From positions 1-23,089 of the forward strand of contig DATKMY010000105.1 of NCBI GenBank assembly GCA_035541655.1: 23,089 nucleotides of DNA. Reading direction: 5' to 3'. Source of the DNA: CAIWHR01 sp035541655. Lineage in GTDB: Bacteria; Pseudomonadota; Gammaproteobacteria; Burkholderiales; Casimicrobiaceae. The position numbers and the translations under genes were made by a program. Positions 6,639 through 14,471 of the stretch are shown piece after piece. Under the pieces are notes generated by a model. That model ran no database searches. It was not told where the DNA came from and saw only the letters and a list, made by a program, of their open reading frames with translations. Each line of letters opens with the position of its first letter. Within the stretch, counting starts at the first letter, position 1.

Positions 6639-8828
6639 ATGAAGAACGAGTCGACCGTGCTTCGCAGCAAGTTCGCGCGCCGCATCGTAGCGCTGCTGGT
6701 GATCGCCGCATTGATCCCGATCGCGGTGACGGCGGCGCTGTCGTTGAGTCCGGGCCACGATCGGAGCGCGCTCACCAAAGTGCTGCTCCCGGTCACCGTC
6801 GTCGCGCTGCTCGTCGTCGCGCTGCTCAGCATCCGCGGCGTTCGGCGGATGCTGAGGCCGCTCGAGATGCTGATCGAGGGAACGCGCCGGGCCGGCAACC
6901 AGGACTTCTCGGCCCGCTTGGGCGACGAGGAGCTCGGCGAGCTCGCGACGTCGTTCAACTCGATGGCCTCGCGTCTCGGCAGCCAGTTTTCGACGCTTGT
7001 CACGCTCGCGGATATCGACGATGCGATCCTGTCGCGGCACGAGCTCGACCGGATCGTCGACACGGCGGTGCTGCGGATGCGCGAGATCGTGCCGGCGGAT
7101 TTCGTGAGCATGGCGATCGTCGACCGCAGCGCCCCCGAGACGATGCGGGTCGTCACGCGCGCCCAGGCGGGCGACGAAGCGCTCGAGCGTGTCTGCACGA
7201 TGCACGCGGCGGCCGATACTGCAGCCATCGCGGCGCACGCCGACGGGGTGTGGATCGAGCGCGGGCGCGATCTTCCACCCTATCTCGTGCCTATCGCGAA
7301 GCGCGGCGCCGCGTCGATGCTGGCCCTGCCGATCGTGTCGCAGAACGCGGTCGTGGGCGCGGTCGTGCTCGGCTTCAAGGGCGCGCGCACCCTCACCGAT
7401 GAGGAGCGTGCGCGTGCGCGGACCCTCGCTGACCGCGTCGCCGTCGCCTTTGCGACCGCGACGAGGGACGAGCAGCTCTATTACCAGGCGAACTACGACG
7501 CACTGACGGGGCTTCCGAATCGGCTGTACTTCAAGGACCAGCTTGTGCGCCGCCTCGCGCAGGCGCAGCGCGAGGCGAAGCCCTTCGCATTGCTCTTCAT
7601 CGATCTCGACCGTTTCAAAACGATCAACGATACGCTCGGCCACGCCGCCGGCGACGAAGTGCTGCGGCAGGTCGCCGCGCGGTTGCGCCGATGCGTGCGG
7701 GAGACCGACACCGTCACGCGCCTGGGCGGTGACGAGTTCACGATCATCCTTTCGCAGATCCGCTCGGCGCGCGATCCCGAATCGGTGGCGCTCAACGTTG
7801 TCAACGCGCTTGCGCAGCCGATCACGATCGGCGGGGCAGAGCGTCGGGTGAGCGCGAGCGTCGGCATCGCCGTCTATCCGGACGACGGAACGAGCGCCGA
7901 TCGACTGTTGTACAACGCCGACGTCGCCATGTACCGGGCGAAGGAACTCGGCCGCGGCCGCTACGAGTTCTTCGAGCAGCGAATGAACGTCGCGGCGCAC
8001 CAGCGCGTCAGCCTCGAGCGCGAGTTGCGCGACGCGCTCGAGGGCAGCGAGTTCAGCCTCGGGTATCGGCCGGTGCTCGATGTGAGGAGCGGTCGCATCG
8101 CCGGCGCCGAGGCGGTGCTTCGCTGGGAGCGTGCCGGGCGGGAGCGCCTTCCGGCCGACTTCTTCGACGTCGCGGAGGCGACCGGGCTGATCGAACCGAT
8201 CGGCGAGTGGATGCTGACCGAGGCCTGCCGGCAGTTCCAGGCGTGGCGCGGCGCCGGAGTCGATCTGCCGCGGGTGGCCGTCGACGCGTCAGTGCGGCAG
8301 TTCCGCCAGCGTGAATTCGTCGAGAAGGTCCGCGGCATCGTGGCGGCTTCGGCGCTCGCCCCGTATTGCCTCGAGCTCGAGATCGACGAAGGTCTGCTGC
8401 TCGACGCCGACAGCGAGATCGCCCGCGCGCTGGACGAGCTGCGGGCGATCGGCGTGACGCTCTGCCTCGACAATTTCGGTGTCGGGCAGGCATCGCTTGC
8501 GTGCCTCACTCGCTTCCCCGTGGAGAACGTCAAGATCGCTCGTTCGCTTACGCTCGAGGTCGGCGGGGAAACCGGATCGGGCGCGCTCGTTGCCGCGATC
8601 GTCGCCACGGCGCACGTCCTCAACAAGCGGGTCGTCGCCGACGGCGTTAAGACGGAGAAACAGGCGGCGCTGCTCGGCCGTCTCGGCTGCCATCAGATCC
8701 AGGGGCCGTACCTGGGCGGTGCCCTCGGAGCCGACAGGTTCGCGGAGTTCGTGATGGATACCGCGGCGGGGGCCGCCGCGCGCCCGGCGTTCCTCACGAG
8801 GGGCCCGGCGCGCGCGCGACAGGGCTAA
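6639..8828 (+). CDS. Membrane GAF-GGDEF-EAL protein: probable diguanylate cyclase with degenerate EAL domain
   Basis: 729 residues. Two membrane segments (about 14-36 and 46-66) with a very short loop, then a HAMP-like linker (67-115), a GAF-like domain (about 125-275), GGDEF (about 280-445) and EAL (about 455-710). The cyclase site GGDEF (363-367) is intact and the inhibitory site RETD (354-357) sits exactly five residues before it, so it should make c-di-GMP with product inhibition. The EAL domain keeps E491 (EAVLR), E581, K632 and Q688. It has D549 for the metal-binding Asn, DN (611-612) for DD, A634 for Asp, D668 for Glu and K671 for Glu. Phosphodiesterase activity is therefore doubtful. 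With almost no periplasmic part, sensing is probably cytoplasmic through GAF. The start lacks a clear ribosome binding site. Confidence 0.93.
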   Translation: MKNESTVLRSKFARRIVALLVIAALIPIAVTAALSLSPGHDRSALTKVLLPVTVVALLVVALLSIRGVRRMLRPLEMLIEGTRRAGNQDFSARLGDEELGELATSFNSMASRLGSQFSTLVTLADIDDAILSRHELDRIVDTAVLRMREIVPADFVSMAIVDRSAPETMRVVTRAQAGDEALERVCTMHAAADTAAIAAHADGVWIERGRDLPPYLVPIAKRGAASMLALPIVSQNAVVGAVVLGFKGARTLTDEERARARTLADRVAVAFATATRDEQLYYQANYDALTGLPNRLYFKDQLVRRLAQAQREAKPFALLFIDLDRFKTINDTLGHAAGDEVLRQVAARLRRCVRETDTVTRLGGDEFTIILSQIRSARDPESVALNVVNALAQPITIGGAERRVSASVGIAVYPDDGTSADRLLYNADVAMYRAKELGRGRYEFFEQRMNVAAHQRVSLERELRDALEGSEFSLGYRPVLDVRSGRIAGAEAVLRWERAGRERLPADFFDVAEATGLIEPIGEWMLTEACRQFQAWRGAGVDLPRVAVDASVRQFRQREFVEKVRGIVAASALAPYCLELEIDEGLLLDADSEIARALDELRAIGVTLCLDNFGVGQASLACLTRFPVENVKIARSLTLEVGGETGSGALVAAIVATAHVLNKRVVADGVKTEKQAALLGRLGCHQIQGPYLGGALGADRFAEFVMDTAAGAAARPAFLTRGPARARQG

Positions 8829-8837
8829 ACGGCTCCT

Positions 8838-9488
8838 CTAGCGAGGCCGCCAGGCGCGCAGGAGCCTGTGCGCCTCAGCGAGCTGCGCCGGCGTCATCCG
8901 GGCGGCGATCTCGTCGCGATTGCGCGTCGCGATCCCCCGGTTCTTCGCTTCCGAGGCCGGAAAGCCCGCCACCGACAGCGAGAACCACATGTGCGCGCGG
9001 ACGAGATCCTGCGGCACGCCATGGCCGAACTCGTACATGACGCCGAGGTTCGCCTGCGCCATGGGATGACCCCGCTCTGCGGCATTGCGAAACCACGCGA
9101 CCGCCTCCGTGTAGTCCTGCGCGACGCCGTGTCCCGATTCGTACATGTTGCCGAGGTTGTGCTGGGCGTTGATGTCGCCCTGAGCTGCGGCGAGGCTATA
9201 CCATTTGACTGCCTCGGCGGGATCCGCGGGAACGCCGCGGCCCATCTCGTACATGACGCCCAAATTGTTCTGTGCATCGGGCGCGCCACGCTCCGCGGCC
9301 AGCCGGTACCATTTGACCGCTTCGACGTAGCTTCTCGGCACGCCGAGGCCGCGCTCGTAGAGGACGCCGAGCTTGTCCTGCGCGCCCGGGTCGCCCCGCT
9401 CGGCGAGGCGCCGGTAGATGCGCGCCTCTGTCGCGTGGTCGCCCCGCAAGCGCGCCGCTCTTGCTGCCGCCCAGTCTTCCTCGCTCAT
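8838..9488 (-). CDS. Sel1-like repeat (SLR) protein
   Basis: 216 residues from ATG 9488 (MSEEDWAAARAARLRGDH) with GGAG upstream. It contains about four to five 36-residue Sel1 repeats, each with the A-x-LG-x-(M/L)YE-x-G-x-GV-x-D-x2-EAVKWY pattern, between residues about 15 and 170. The tail MTPAQLAEAHRLLRAWRPR is the usual C-terminal cap. There is no signal peptide, so it is probably a cytosolic scaffold for protein-protein contacts; no partner can be named. It is convergent with the GGDEF gene (9 bp between stops) and divergent from the PLP enzyme gene. An upstream extension of the frame to 9740 is Arg/Ala-rich and not protein-like. Confidence 0.9.
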   Translation of the reverse strand: MSEEDWAAARAARLRGDHATEARIYRRLAERGDPGAQDKLGVLYERGLGVPRSYVEAVKWYRLAAERGAPDAQNNLGVMYEMGRGVPADPAEAVKWYSLAAAQGDINAQHNLGNMYESGHGVAQDYTEAVAWFRNAAERGHPMAQANLGVMYEFGHGVPQDLVRAHMWFSLSVAGFPASEAKNRGIATRNRDEIAARMTPAQLAEAHRLLRAWRPR

Positions 9489-9702
9489 CGCAAGTCTCCG
9501 CCGTTCCCGTGCGGCGCTCCGGGGTGTGCGCCGTCGTGCGACCGCGCGCGCGCCGCCCTCCGCCTTCGGACGCGCGCCTATTATTCGCCGATCGGGCGAT
9601 CGCTGCATCCTCGCCGCTGCTCGGAGACATCGGCGGCGCCGATTTGCGGCCGCCGCTCGACGCAGGCATAGTCGCTCGACCGCACTTCCACCGCCCGAGG
9701 CC

Positions 9703-10845
9703 ATGGCAACCGAAGAGTCCGCACATCCGCATACGCGCACCGCTCAGGGACTGGGCGCGGTCGCCGTTCCATATCGCGACATCGTCCCGCCGATCCACGT
9801 TTCGACAACGTACGAGCGCGGCGCCGACGGCACCTTTCCGGGCGGGCGCGGCTATTCGCGCCCTGAGAACCCGACCTACGACCAGCCGGAAGCGCTGATT
9901 GCTTCGCTCGAAGGCGCCGCCGGCGCGCTGCTGTTCGCCTCCGGGCAGGCGGCCGCCGGAGCACTCTTTCAGTCGCTCTCGACCGGCGATCGCGTGCTCG
10001 CGCCGCGAAACATGTATTGGGGGCTGCGCAAATGGCTGCTCGAATTCGCGGCGCCGTGGGGGCTCGAGATCGACCTCTATGAAAACGCCTCGATCGACGA
10101 CCTCGCGGCGAAGGCGCGTGCGGTGCGCCCGCGTCTGATCTGGATCGAGACGCCGGCGAACCCGACGTGGGACGTCACCGACATCGCCGCCGCAGCCGGG
10201 ATCGCCCGTGAGGTCGGCGCGATCGTCGGGGTCGACTCGACGGCGGCAACGCCGATGCTGACGCGTCCGCTCGAGCTGGGCGCGCACGTGATCATGCACT
10301 CGGCGACCAAGTATCTGAACGGTCATTCGGACGTGATCGCGGGCGCGCTCGCAACCGCGCACGACGACGCGCTGTGGCAGCGGATACGCTTTGTTCGCGG
10401 CGCCGGCGGCGCGGTGCTCGGGCCGTTCGAAGCGTGGCTGCTGCTGCGCGGAATGCGCACGCTTGCGCTGCGTGTCAGGGCAGCGAGCGCGAACGCGCAA
10501 GCGATCGCCGAGCGGTTCCACGGACATCGGAAGCTTTCTCGCGTCCTCTACCCGGGATTGCCGTCGCATCCGAACCATGCGGTCGCTCGGGCGCAGATGC
10601 ACGGCGGATTCGGCGGAATGATGTCGCTGCGGCTTGCCGGTGGCGAGGATGCTGCAAAGGCGTTCACGGCGAGGCTGCGGGTATTCAAGCGTGCGACTTC
10701 GCTCGGCTCGGTCGAGAGCCTCGCCGAGCACCGCGCAAGCGTCGAGGGTTCCGGAACGACCTGCCCGGTCGATCTCGTGCGCCTGTCGATCGGCATCGAG
10801 CACGTCGACGACCTGATCGGGGACATCGAGCAGGCGCTCGGGTAA
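9703..10845 (+). CDS. Cys/Met-metabolism PLP enzyme (cystathionine gamma-synthase-like)
   Basis: 380 residues from ATG 9703. Fold-type I PLP enzyme of the transsulfuration family: a YSRPENPT segment near residue 51, Y105, D178 (VDSTAATP) and PLP lysine K203 in HSATKYLNGHSDV. The C-terminus has EHRASVEG followed by DLVRLSIGIEHVDDLI. Relatives are cystathionine gamma-synthases, beta/gamma-lyases and O-acylhomoserine sulfhydrylases, and the exact reaction cannot be assigned from the sequence. The EHRASVEG variant marks a less-studied subgroup. The ribosome binding site is weak (CGAGG close to the ATG). No operon partner: it is divergent from the Sel1 gene and convergent with the beta-helix gene. 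Confidence 0.9.
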   Translation: MATEESAHPHTRTAQGLGAVAVPYRDIVPPIHVSTTYERGADGTFPGGRGYSRPENPTYDQPEALIASLEGAAGALLFASGQAAAGALFQSLSTGDRVLAPRNMYWGLRKWLLEFAAPWGLEIDLYENASIDDLAAKARAVRPRLIWIETPANPTWDVTDIAAAAGIAREVGAIVGVDSTAATPMLTRPLELGAHVIMHSATKYLNGHSDVIAGALATAHDDALWQRIRFVRGAGGAVLGPFEAWLLLRGMRTLALRVRAASANAQAIAERFHGHRKLSRVLYPGLPSHPNHAVARAQMHGGFGGMMSLRLAGGEDAAKAFTARLRVFKRATSLGSVESLAEHRASVEGSGTTCPVDLVRLSIGIEHVDDLIGDIEQALG

Positions 10846-10935
10846 CCCTCGATTTCCAACGAGCCCCCGCGGTGAGCGAGCGGCGGGTGCGCGAGCCGCG
10901 ATAACGCCGACTCGCACGCTCGACCCGCTGTGCGG

Positions 10936-12270
10936 TCAATCCGGCATCAGCGAAAGCGCCGGATGCCATCCGGGATTCATGCCCGCCGTCGAATAGGCGC
11001 CGATCGCTCCGGGCATTCGCGGCCCTCCGTTGAAATCGCGATCCCAGTCCGGGAGCCGTCCCGGATTCCGCGCTTCGGCGTCGTAGCTGGTGAGCGGCGC
11101 GCGCGGTACGAGGTCGATCTCGCCGGGGTACCCGAACGGCTGCACGAGATAACGGTCGGCATCGGCGAAGGGGCCGGCGAAATTGCCCGCTTGGTCACCT
11201 CCGACGAGCGGCGTCGCGGCAAAGACGAGATTGCCAACGACGCTCTGCCGGTATGCCGATCCGCGCATGCCCGTGACCACGCGGATTCCGGTGCGCTCGG
11301 CGAGCACGGTGTTGAACGCGATGTCGACCTGCTTCGGGATGTCGTTGTGCGGCTGGATGTGGATCGCGTCGCCGTAGGGATTCACGAAAAGGTTGCTGTA
11401 GAGGGCGATGTTTCCCTCGCCCTGGAAGAGCGCCTCGTCGCGGTTCGCGTAGAAGAAGTTGCCGTAGATGGCGTAGCGATCGTCGACGCCGTCGCCGAAC
11501 GGCGGGAAATGACCGACAAGGACGTTCGGCCGCGGCAGGTCGGTCGAGCCGCCGGCGGCTTTCGAGAAGACGTTGTGGCGGATCGTCGTGACGCTCGTCT
11601 GCGGCAGGCCCGGAACGTCGGGCCGGCGAATCTGGTGCTTGATCTGCAGGTTGTAGCCGATCGTGTCGACGACGAGGTTACGCTCGATCAATCCGGCGAC
11701 GAACGGCGCAGTGCCGTCCGAGTTGCCGAGATACATGCCAGTGCCCGCGCCGACGATGGTGTTGCCGCGAATTATCCAGTTCCAGGCCGGGCACTTCGTC
11801 GAGATTCCCACGGTCTGCTGATTGTTGCCGTAGCGCCGGATCGACAGGTTCTCGAGCGTGACGTGATGCGCATAGCGCGCCTGCCCTTCGCACTTGACGC
11901 CGTCGACCGGGAGGTCGCGGCCGTCGAGCTCGAGGTTCTTCACGACGATGTCGTGCGAATCGACGATGCTCACCGTGTTGTGCCCGCGCTCGGCGACGAA
12001 GAGCGCGGGCGGGCCCTGCGCGGGTCCGGCGATCGTGATCGGATGATCGGGGTCGCCGCCGAGACCGTGGAGGGGCAGGCCGTGGGCGTAGCGCCCCGGC
12101 GCGAGTGCGAGAGTGTCTCCGGGGCGAAGCTCGCGGAGCATCCGGCGGTAGTTGTCCGGCGTGGCGTCGTAGGTCGACGCGCCGCCGGCGATGCCGGACG
12201 CCGCGAAGGCGAGGGCGGCAACGGACGCGAGCCTGGTGCCGCGATTCAGTGGGGATCTCGGCGACGGCAA
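10936..12270 (-). CDS. Secreted right-handed parallel beta-helix protein
   Basis: 444 residues from a TTG at 12270; the start is uncertain because there is no ATG near and the ribosome binding site is poor. A signal peptide is visible (basic start, then LASVAALAFAASGIAGGAS). The mature part opens with LRPGDTLALAPGRYAHGLPL and contains many short beta-coil turns with Asn/Gly (for example NNLEL-like rungs and IRGNTIVGAGTGMYLGNSDG), typical of beta-helix proteins, including polysaccharide lyases and epimerases. It probably acts in the periplasm or outside the cell on a polysaccharide, but no catalytic set can be assigned. It is not clustered with carbohydrate transport or kinase genes. Confidence 0.82.
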   Translation of the reverse strand: MPSPRSPLNRGTRLASVAALAFAASGIAGGASTYDATPDNYRRMLRELRPGDTLALAPGRYAHGLPLHGLGGDPDHPITIAGPAQGPPALFVAERGHNTVSIVDSHDIVVKNLELDGRDLPVDGVKCEGQARYAHHVTLENLSIRRYGNNQQTVGISTKCPAWNWIIRGNTIVGAGTGMYLGNSDGTAPFVAGLIERNLVVDTIGYNLQIKHQIRRPDVPGLPQTSVTTIRHNVFSKAAGGSTDLPRPNVLVGHFPPFGDGVDDRYAIYGNFFYANRDEALFQGEGNIALYSNLFVNPYGDAIHIQPHNDIPKQVDIAFNTVLAERTGIRVVTGMRGSAYRQSVVGNLVFAATPLVGGDQAGNFAGPFADADRYLVQPFGYPGEIDLVPRAPLTSYDAEARNPGRLPDWDRDFNGGPRMPGAIGAYSTAGMNPGWHPALSLMPD

Positions 12271-12358
12271 GGCGTTGCCTGGAATCGGAGCGCCGCCGAG
12301 GGCAGCGTAGCGAGTGGGGGAGCGAGCACGATCCGATTATGCAACCGCCCGGTGCCGC

Positions 12359-12374
12359 CCGCCTGGATAGGCGG
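12359..12374 (-). terminator. Hairpin downstream of the receiver gene (weak terminator candidate)
   Basis: CCGCCT, a four-base loop, AGGCGG: a perfect 6-bp stem about 35 bp after the receiver gene's stop in the minus-strand direction. No T-run follows, so intrinsic termination is uncertain. Confidence 0.35.
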
Positions 12375-12409
12375 ACAACCGACCGGCGGACCCGCCGCTG
12401 GCGCGCCGC

Positions 12410-12832
12410 CTAGACTGCGGGGGTTGGAGCCGAGGCCGCAGCAGGTGACGCGCTGCGGCTCCGTGAAAGCGACATCGACCGGAGCAGTTCGAGCATTTGG
12501 GGAACTTCGCAACTCTTGTCGAAGAAGTATTCGGCGCCGAGGCGCTTCGAGGCCCCGCGATACCAGTCGCGGTTGAAATTCGTGAGCACGATGCGCAGCG
12601 GGCGGTCTTCGTCGGCGCGGCCGCCGATTTCCTTCAAAACGTGGAGTCCGGTGCCTTCACGCAGCGCGATATCGACGACCACGATGTCCGGCCGCAGCGC
12701 GGCGATCTCGGCAATTGCGCTCGGTGCGTCGTCGGCATGCCCGACGACCTCGGCGCCGACTTCCTCCGCCGATTCGCGCAGCCGCTCGAACACGAGCGCC
12801 GAATCCTCGACGAAATAGACGCGAAGCGCCAT
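12410..12832 (-). CDS. Single-domain response regulator (receiver only)
   Basis: 140 residues from ATG 12832, with strong ribosome binding site GGGAGG. All receiver landmarks are present: acidic pair E9-D10 (YFVEDS), phospho-acceptor D54 (IVVVDIAL), T84 (VLTNFN) and K106 (FFDKS). No output domain follows; only a Ser/Ala/Pro-rich tail of about 20 residues. It therefore works through protein contact, or by passing phosphate on. No histidine kinase gene is in the window. A longer in-frame reading to 13117 runs through the small membrane gene in another frame and is not credible. Confidence 0.93.
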   Translation of the reverse strand: MALRVYFVEDSALVFERLRESAEEVGAEVVGHADDAPSAIAEIAALRPDIVVVDIALREGTGLHVLKEIGGRADEDRPLRIVLTNFNRDWYRGASKRLGAEYFFDKSCEVPQMLELLRSMSLSRSRSASPAAASAPTPAV

Positions 12833-12855
12833 GGCGTACCTCCCGTGTGTCGGCA

Positions 12856-13029
12856 TCAGTGACGTCCGTTGCCGCTTTGCGTGATCTCGACGTCCGAGAA
12901 CGGATCGAGCCGTTTTTCCGCGTGCCGCGCGGCGCGATCCTGGTCGCCGGACATGCGAAAGAGCGCGAGCACGATCGCGAGGCCAAACCCCCAGCCGGCC
13001 ATACCCAACAGGATCATGAGGAGCGTCAT
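12856..13029 (-). CDS. Small single-span membrane protein
   Basis: 57 residues from ATG 13029 to the TGA at 12856; a TAA lies four codons before the ATG in frame, so this is the first possible start. The sequence opens MTLLMILLGMAGWGFGLAIV and continues LALFRM: one hydrophobic span (about residues 2-25) with a Gly/Met-rich core, then a charged cytosolic tail with KRLDPFSDVEITQSG. The gene ends 23 bp before the receiver gene on the same strand, so they are probably one transcript. I know no family for it. No Shine-Dalgarno is visible. It was found by direct translation and rests on a plausible membrane protein sequence plus its position. Confidence 0.6.
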   Translation of the reverse strand: MTLLMILLGMAGWGFGLAIVLALFRMSGDQDRAARHAEKRLDPFSDVEITQSGNGRH

Positions 13030-13272
13030 GGTGTTTGTTTACGCCGGAGAAACCCCGGACGCTGTCGGAGAGGAGACCATCTTTTCGTAGGACGTTGCGA
13101 CCAACAATCGGCCGCATGAATGAACCCGCATCGCTGTCGCAGTGACGAAGCGAATGGCAGCGGGGGCCCGCTCGCGCGCGTGCGTTCCTGACACGAATCG
13201 TTACATTGTTGGTGTCACTTCGGCGCGCCGGCAGCCGTTATTCTCCGGGCCGATCAACCAAGGAGTTCACCC

Positions 13273-13548
13273 ATGAAATATGCAGTACTCGCAACTGCGG
13301 CATTGGGATTGTCCGCAACCGCGGCGCTTGCCGCCGATCAGCCGTCGAGCAGCGGCCCTCGGACTGCGTGCAAGGCCGACGTCGAGAAGTTTTGCCACGG
13401 CGTTCAGCCGGGCGGCGGCCGCATCGCCGCGTGCCTGAAACAGAACGAGGCGCAGGTCTCCACCGGATGCAAGAACGCCGTTGCCAAGGCTCGGCAAAAC
13501 AAGGCGCCGCCCGGATCGAATGCGCCGCAGGGTTCACCGCAGGGATAA
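13273..13548 (+). CDS. Secreted four-cysteine repeat protein
   Basis: 91 residues from ATG 13273 with ribosome binding site AAGGAG. The signal peptide MKYAVLATAALGLSATAALA is cleaved probably after A20. The mature part has C33, C41, C54 and C66 in the pattern ACKADVEKFCHGV...RIAACLKQNEAQVSTGCKNAV, which is a single cysteine-rich repeat of the type also found in eukaryotic GLG1. The four cysteines likely form two disulfides in the periplasm. The C-terminus is a Pro/Gly/Gln tail. Function is unknown; bacterial relatives are widespread in proteobacteria. Upstream, TGACAC and GTGTCA form a 6-bp inverted repeat about 70 bp before the start, possibly a regulatory site. Confidence 0.85.
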   Translation: MKYAVLATAALGLSATAALAADQPSSSGPRTACKADVEKFCHGVQPGGGRIAACLKQNEAQVSTGCKNAVAKARQNKAPPGSNAPQGSPQG

Positions 13549-13854
13549 ATGTCGAACCGGCGGGCGAAGCAGGTCCCAGCCGACGCAACGATTCGATGGC
13601 GAGCCCTGTCGGCGGCTTGAGCCCGGCCACGGGCAACGTGTCGGGAGTCTGGGTGGCTGCGATGGTCGCTTCGCAACGCTTTAGCCTGGCGGTTTGCCGG
13701 CCGCGGAGCTCGGCGTCCGTACTGGCATCGAGGAGCCGCATCGCCGAAGTCCGGTCCGCTCGACGGCGATGCGTAATTCTGAGAGCATCTTGCGTCCCGT
13801 TGTCGGCTCGGCCGAGATCGGAGCTTTCCTCCCGGAAGTCATGTACTAGCGCCA
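13549..13854. other. 306-bp intergenic stretch with no recognised gene
   Basis: No reading frame here has a recognisable start, ribosome binding site and protein-like composition. A minus-strand open frame runs through it and across the secreted cysteine protein gene, but gives no family resemblance. It could be decayed sequence at the edge of the lower-GC tRNA-proximal segment. Confidence 0.5.
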
Positions 13855-14184
13855 ATGTCCAAGACGTGCCCGAACTGTGGCAGTCCGCATGTGCGACGAT
13901 CTGCCTTCAAGGGTTCGGTGGAGCGCGAGGCTCATTTCTTCCGATCGCCCTATCGTTGCACCGGATGTGGCACTCGCTTCTGGCGAGTCAGCCATAAGGC
14001 GCGGCAGGCAATGATCGCGCTTTCCGTTGCCGTTGGCTTTTTCGTCGTGTCGGCGACCGTTTGGTGGTTGATTCCGACGGAAGAGTCGCCGCCAGCACCA
14101 GCGCCAACGCCCACGCAAGCCGTCAAGGATGCGATTCAACTACCGCACGTCCTCGTCGAGCGAGATACACTGAACAAGAATTGA
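13855..14184 (+). CDS. Zinc-ribbon membrane protein
   Basis: 109 residues. The N-terminal zinc ribbon has C5-x2-C8 (TCPNCGS) and C35-x2-C38 (YRCTGCGTRFWR). One membrane span follows (about 52-73), then a proline-rich linker (ESPPAPAPTPTQ) and a short tail. The zinc ribbon should be cytosolic and the tail periplasmic. No specific function can be given. The ribosome binding site is weak and the start rests on the CPNC motif at the usual distance. By eye its DNA is clearly lower in GC than neighbouring genes, and it lies on the 3' side of a tRNA-Leu gene, both consistent with horizontal origin. Confidence 0.8.
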   Translation: MSKTCPNCGSPHVRRSAFKGSVEREAHFFRSPYRCTGCGTRFWRVSHKARQAMIALSVAVGFFVVSATVWWLIPTEESPPAPAPTPTQAVKDAIQLPHVLVERDTLNKN

Positions 14185-14320
14185 TGCACCGGACGGAGTA
14201 TCGGAGCACCGGGCCACGGTTCGGGTTCCGCGCGTCGCTGCCCGGCGTCCTTGCTCCTGCCGCTTTCCGAGGGAAGATTGATTTCCAGCGCAGCAGATTG
14301 ATGCGTGCCGGGAGACCTTC

Positions 14321-14412
14321 TGGTGCCCAGGGCCGGACTCGAACCGGCACGGACCTATGAGGGTCCGGCGGATTTTAAGTCCGCTGTGTCTACCAGTTTC
14401 ACCACCCGGGCA
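14321..14412 (-). tRNA. tRNA-Leu (anticodon UAA)
   Basis: Read on the minus strand from GCCCGGG to an encoded CCA, 92 nt. Acceptor arms GCCCGGG/CCTGGGC pair with one G-U. The anticodon stem GCGGA/TCCGC holds a CTTAAAA loop with anticodon TAA. A long variable arm (CGGACC/GGTCCG) is characteristic of tRNA-Leu, and the T arm has GGTTCGAGTCC. It reads UUA (and UUG by wobble), rare codons in such a GC-rich genome. A TATACT -10 element lies at 14465-14460, giving about a 40-nt leader. Confidence 0.97.
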
Positions 14413-14459
14413 ATCGCGTCGCGATCGACGAATGAAGACCGCGACGGGCGGCGTCCGGC

Positions 14460-14465
14460 AGTATA
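14460..14465 (-). promoter_or_regulatory. -10 element for tRNA-Leu
   Basis: TATACT on the minus strand, just past the padR stop codon and about 48 bp before the tRNA 5' end. No clear -35 could be picked. Transcription of the tRNA from its own promoter, rather than read-through from padR, is likely. Confidence 0.45.
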
Positions 14466-14471
14466 GCCCGC

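Noticed and set aside
6432..8000. 522-codon minus-strand open frame opposite the GGDEF gene
   Set aside because: Arg/Asp/His-rich antisense composition; the plus strand encodes intact GAF and GGDEF motifs.
9196..10917. 573-codon minus-strand open frame opposite the PLP enzyme
   Set aside because: Overlaps two well-supported genes, and its sequence has no recognisable motif.
13238..13855. 205-codon minus-strand frame through the gene-free stretch
   Set aside because: Overlaps the secreted cysteine protein gene, has no ribosome binding site and no family resemblance. Considered as a transposase or integrase relic but no catalytic motif was found.
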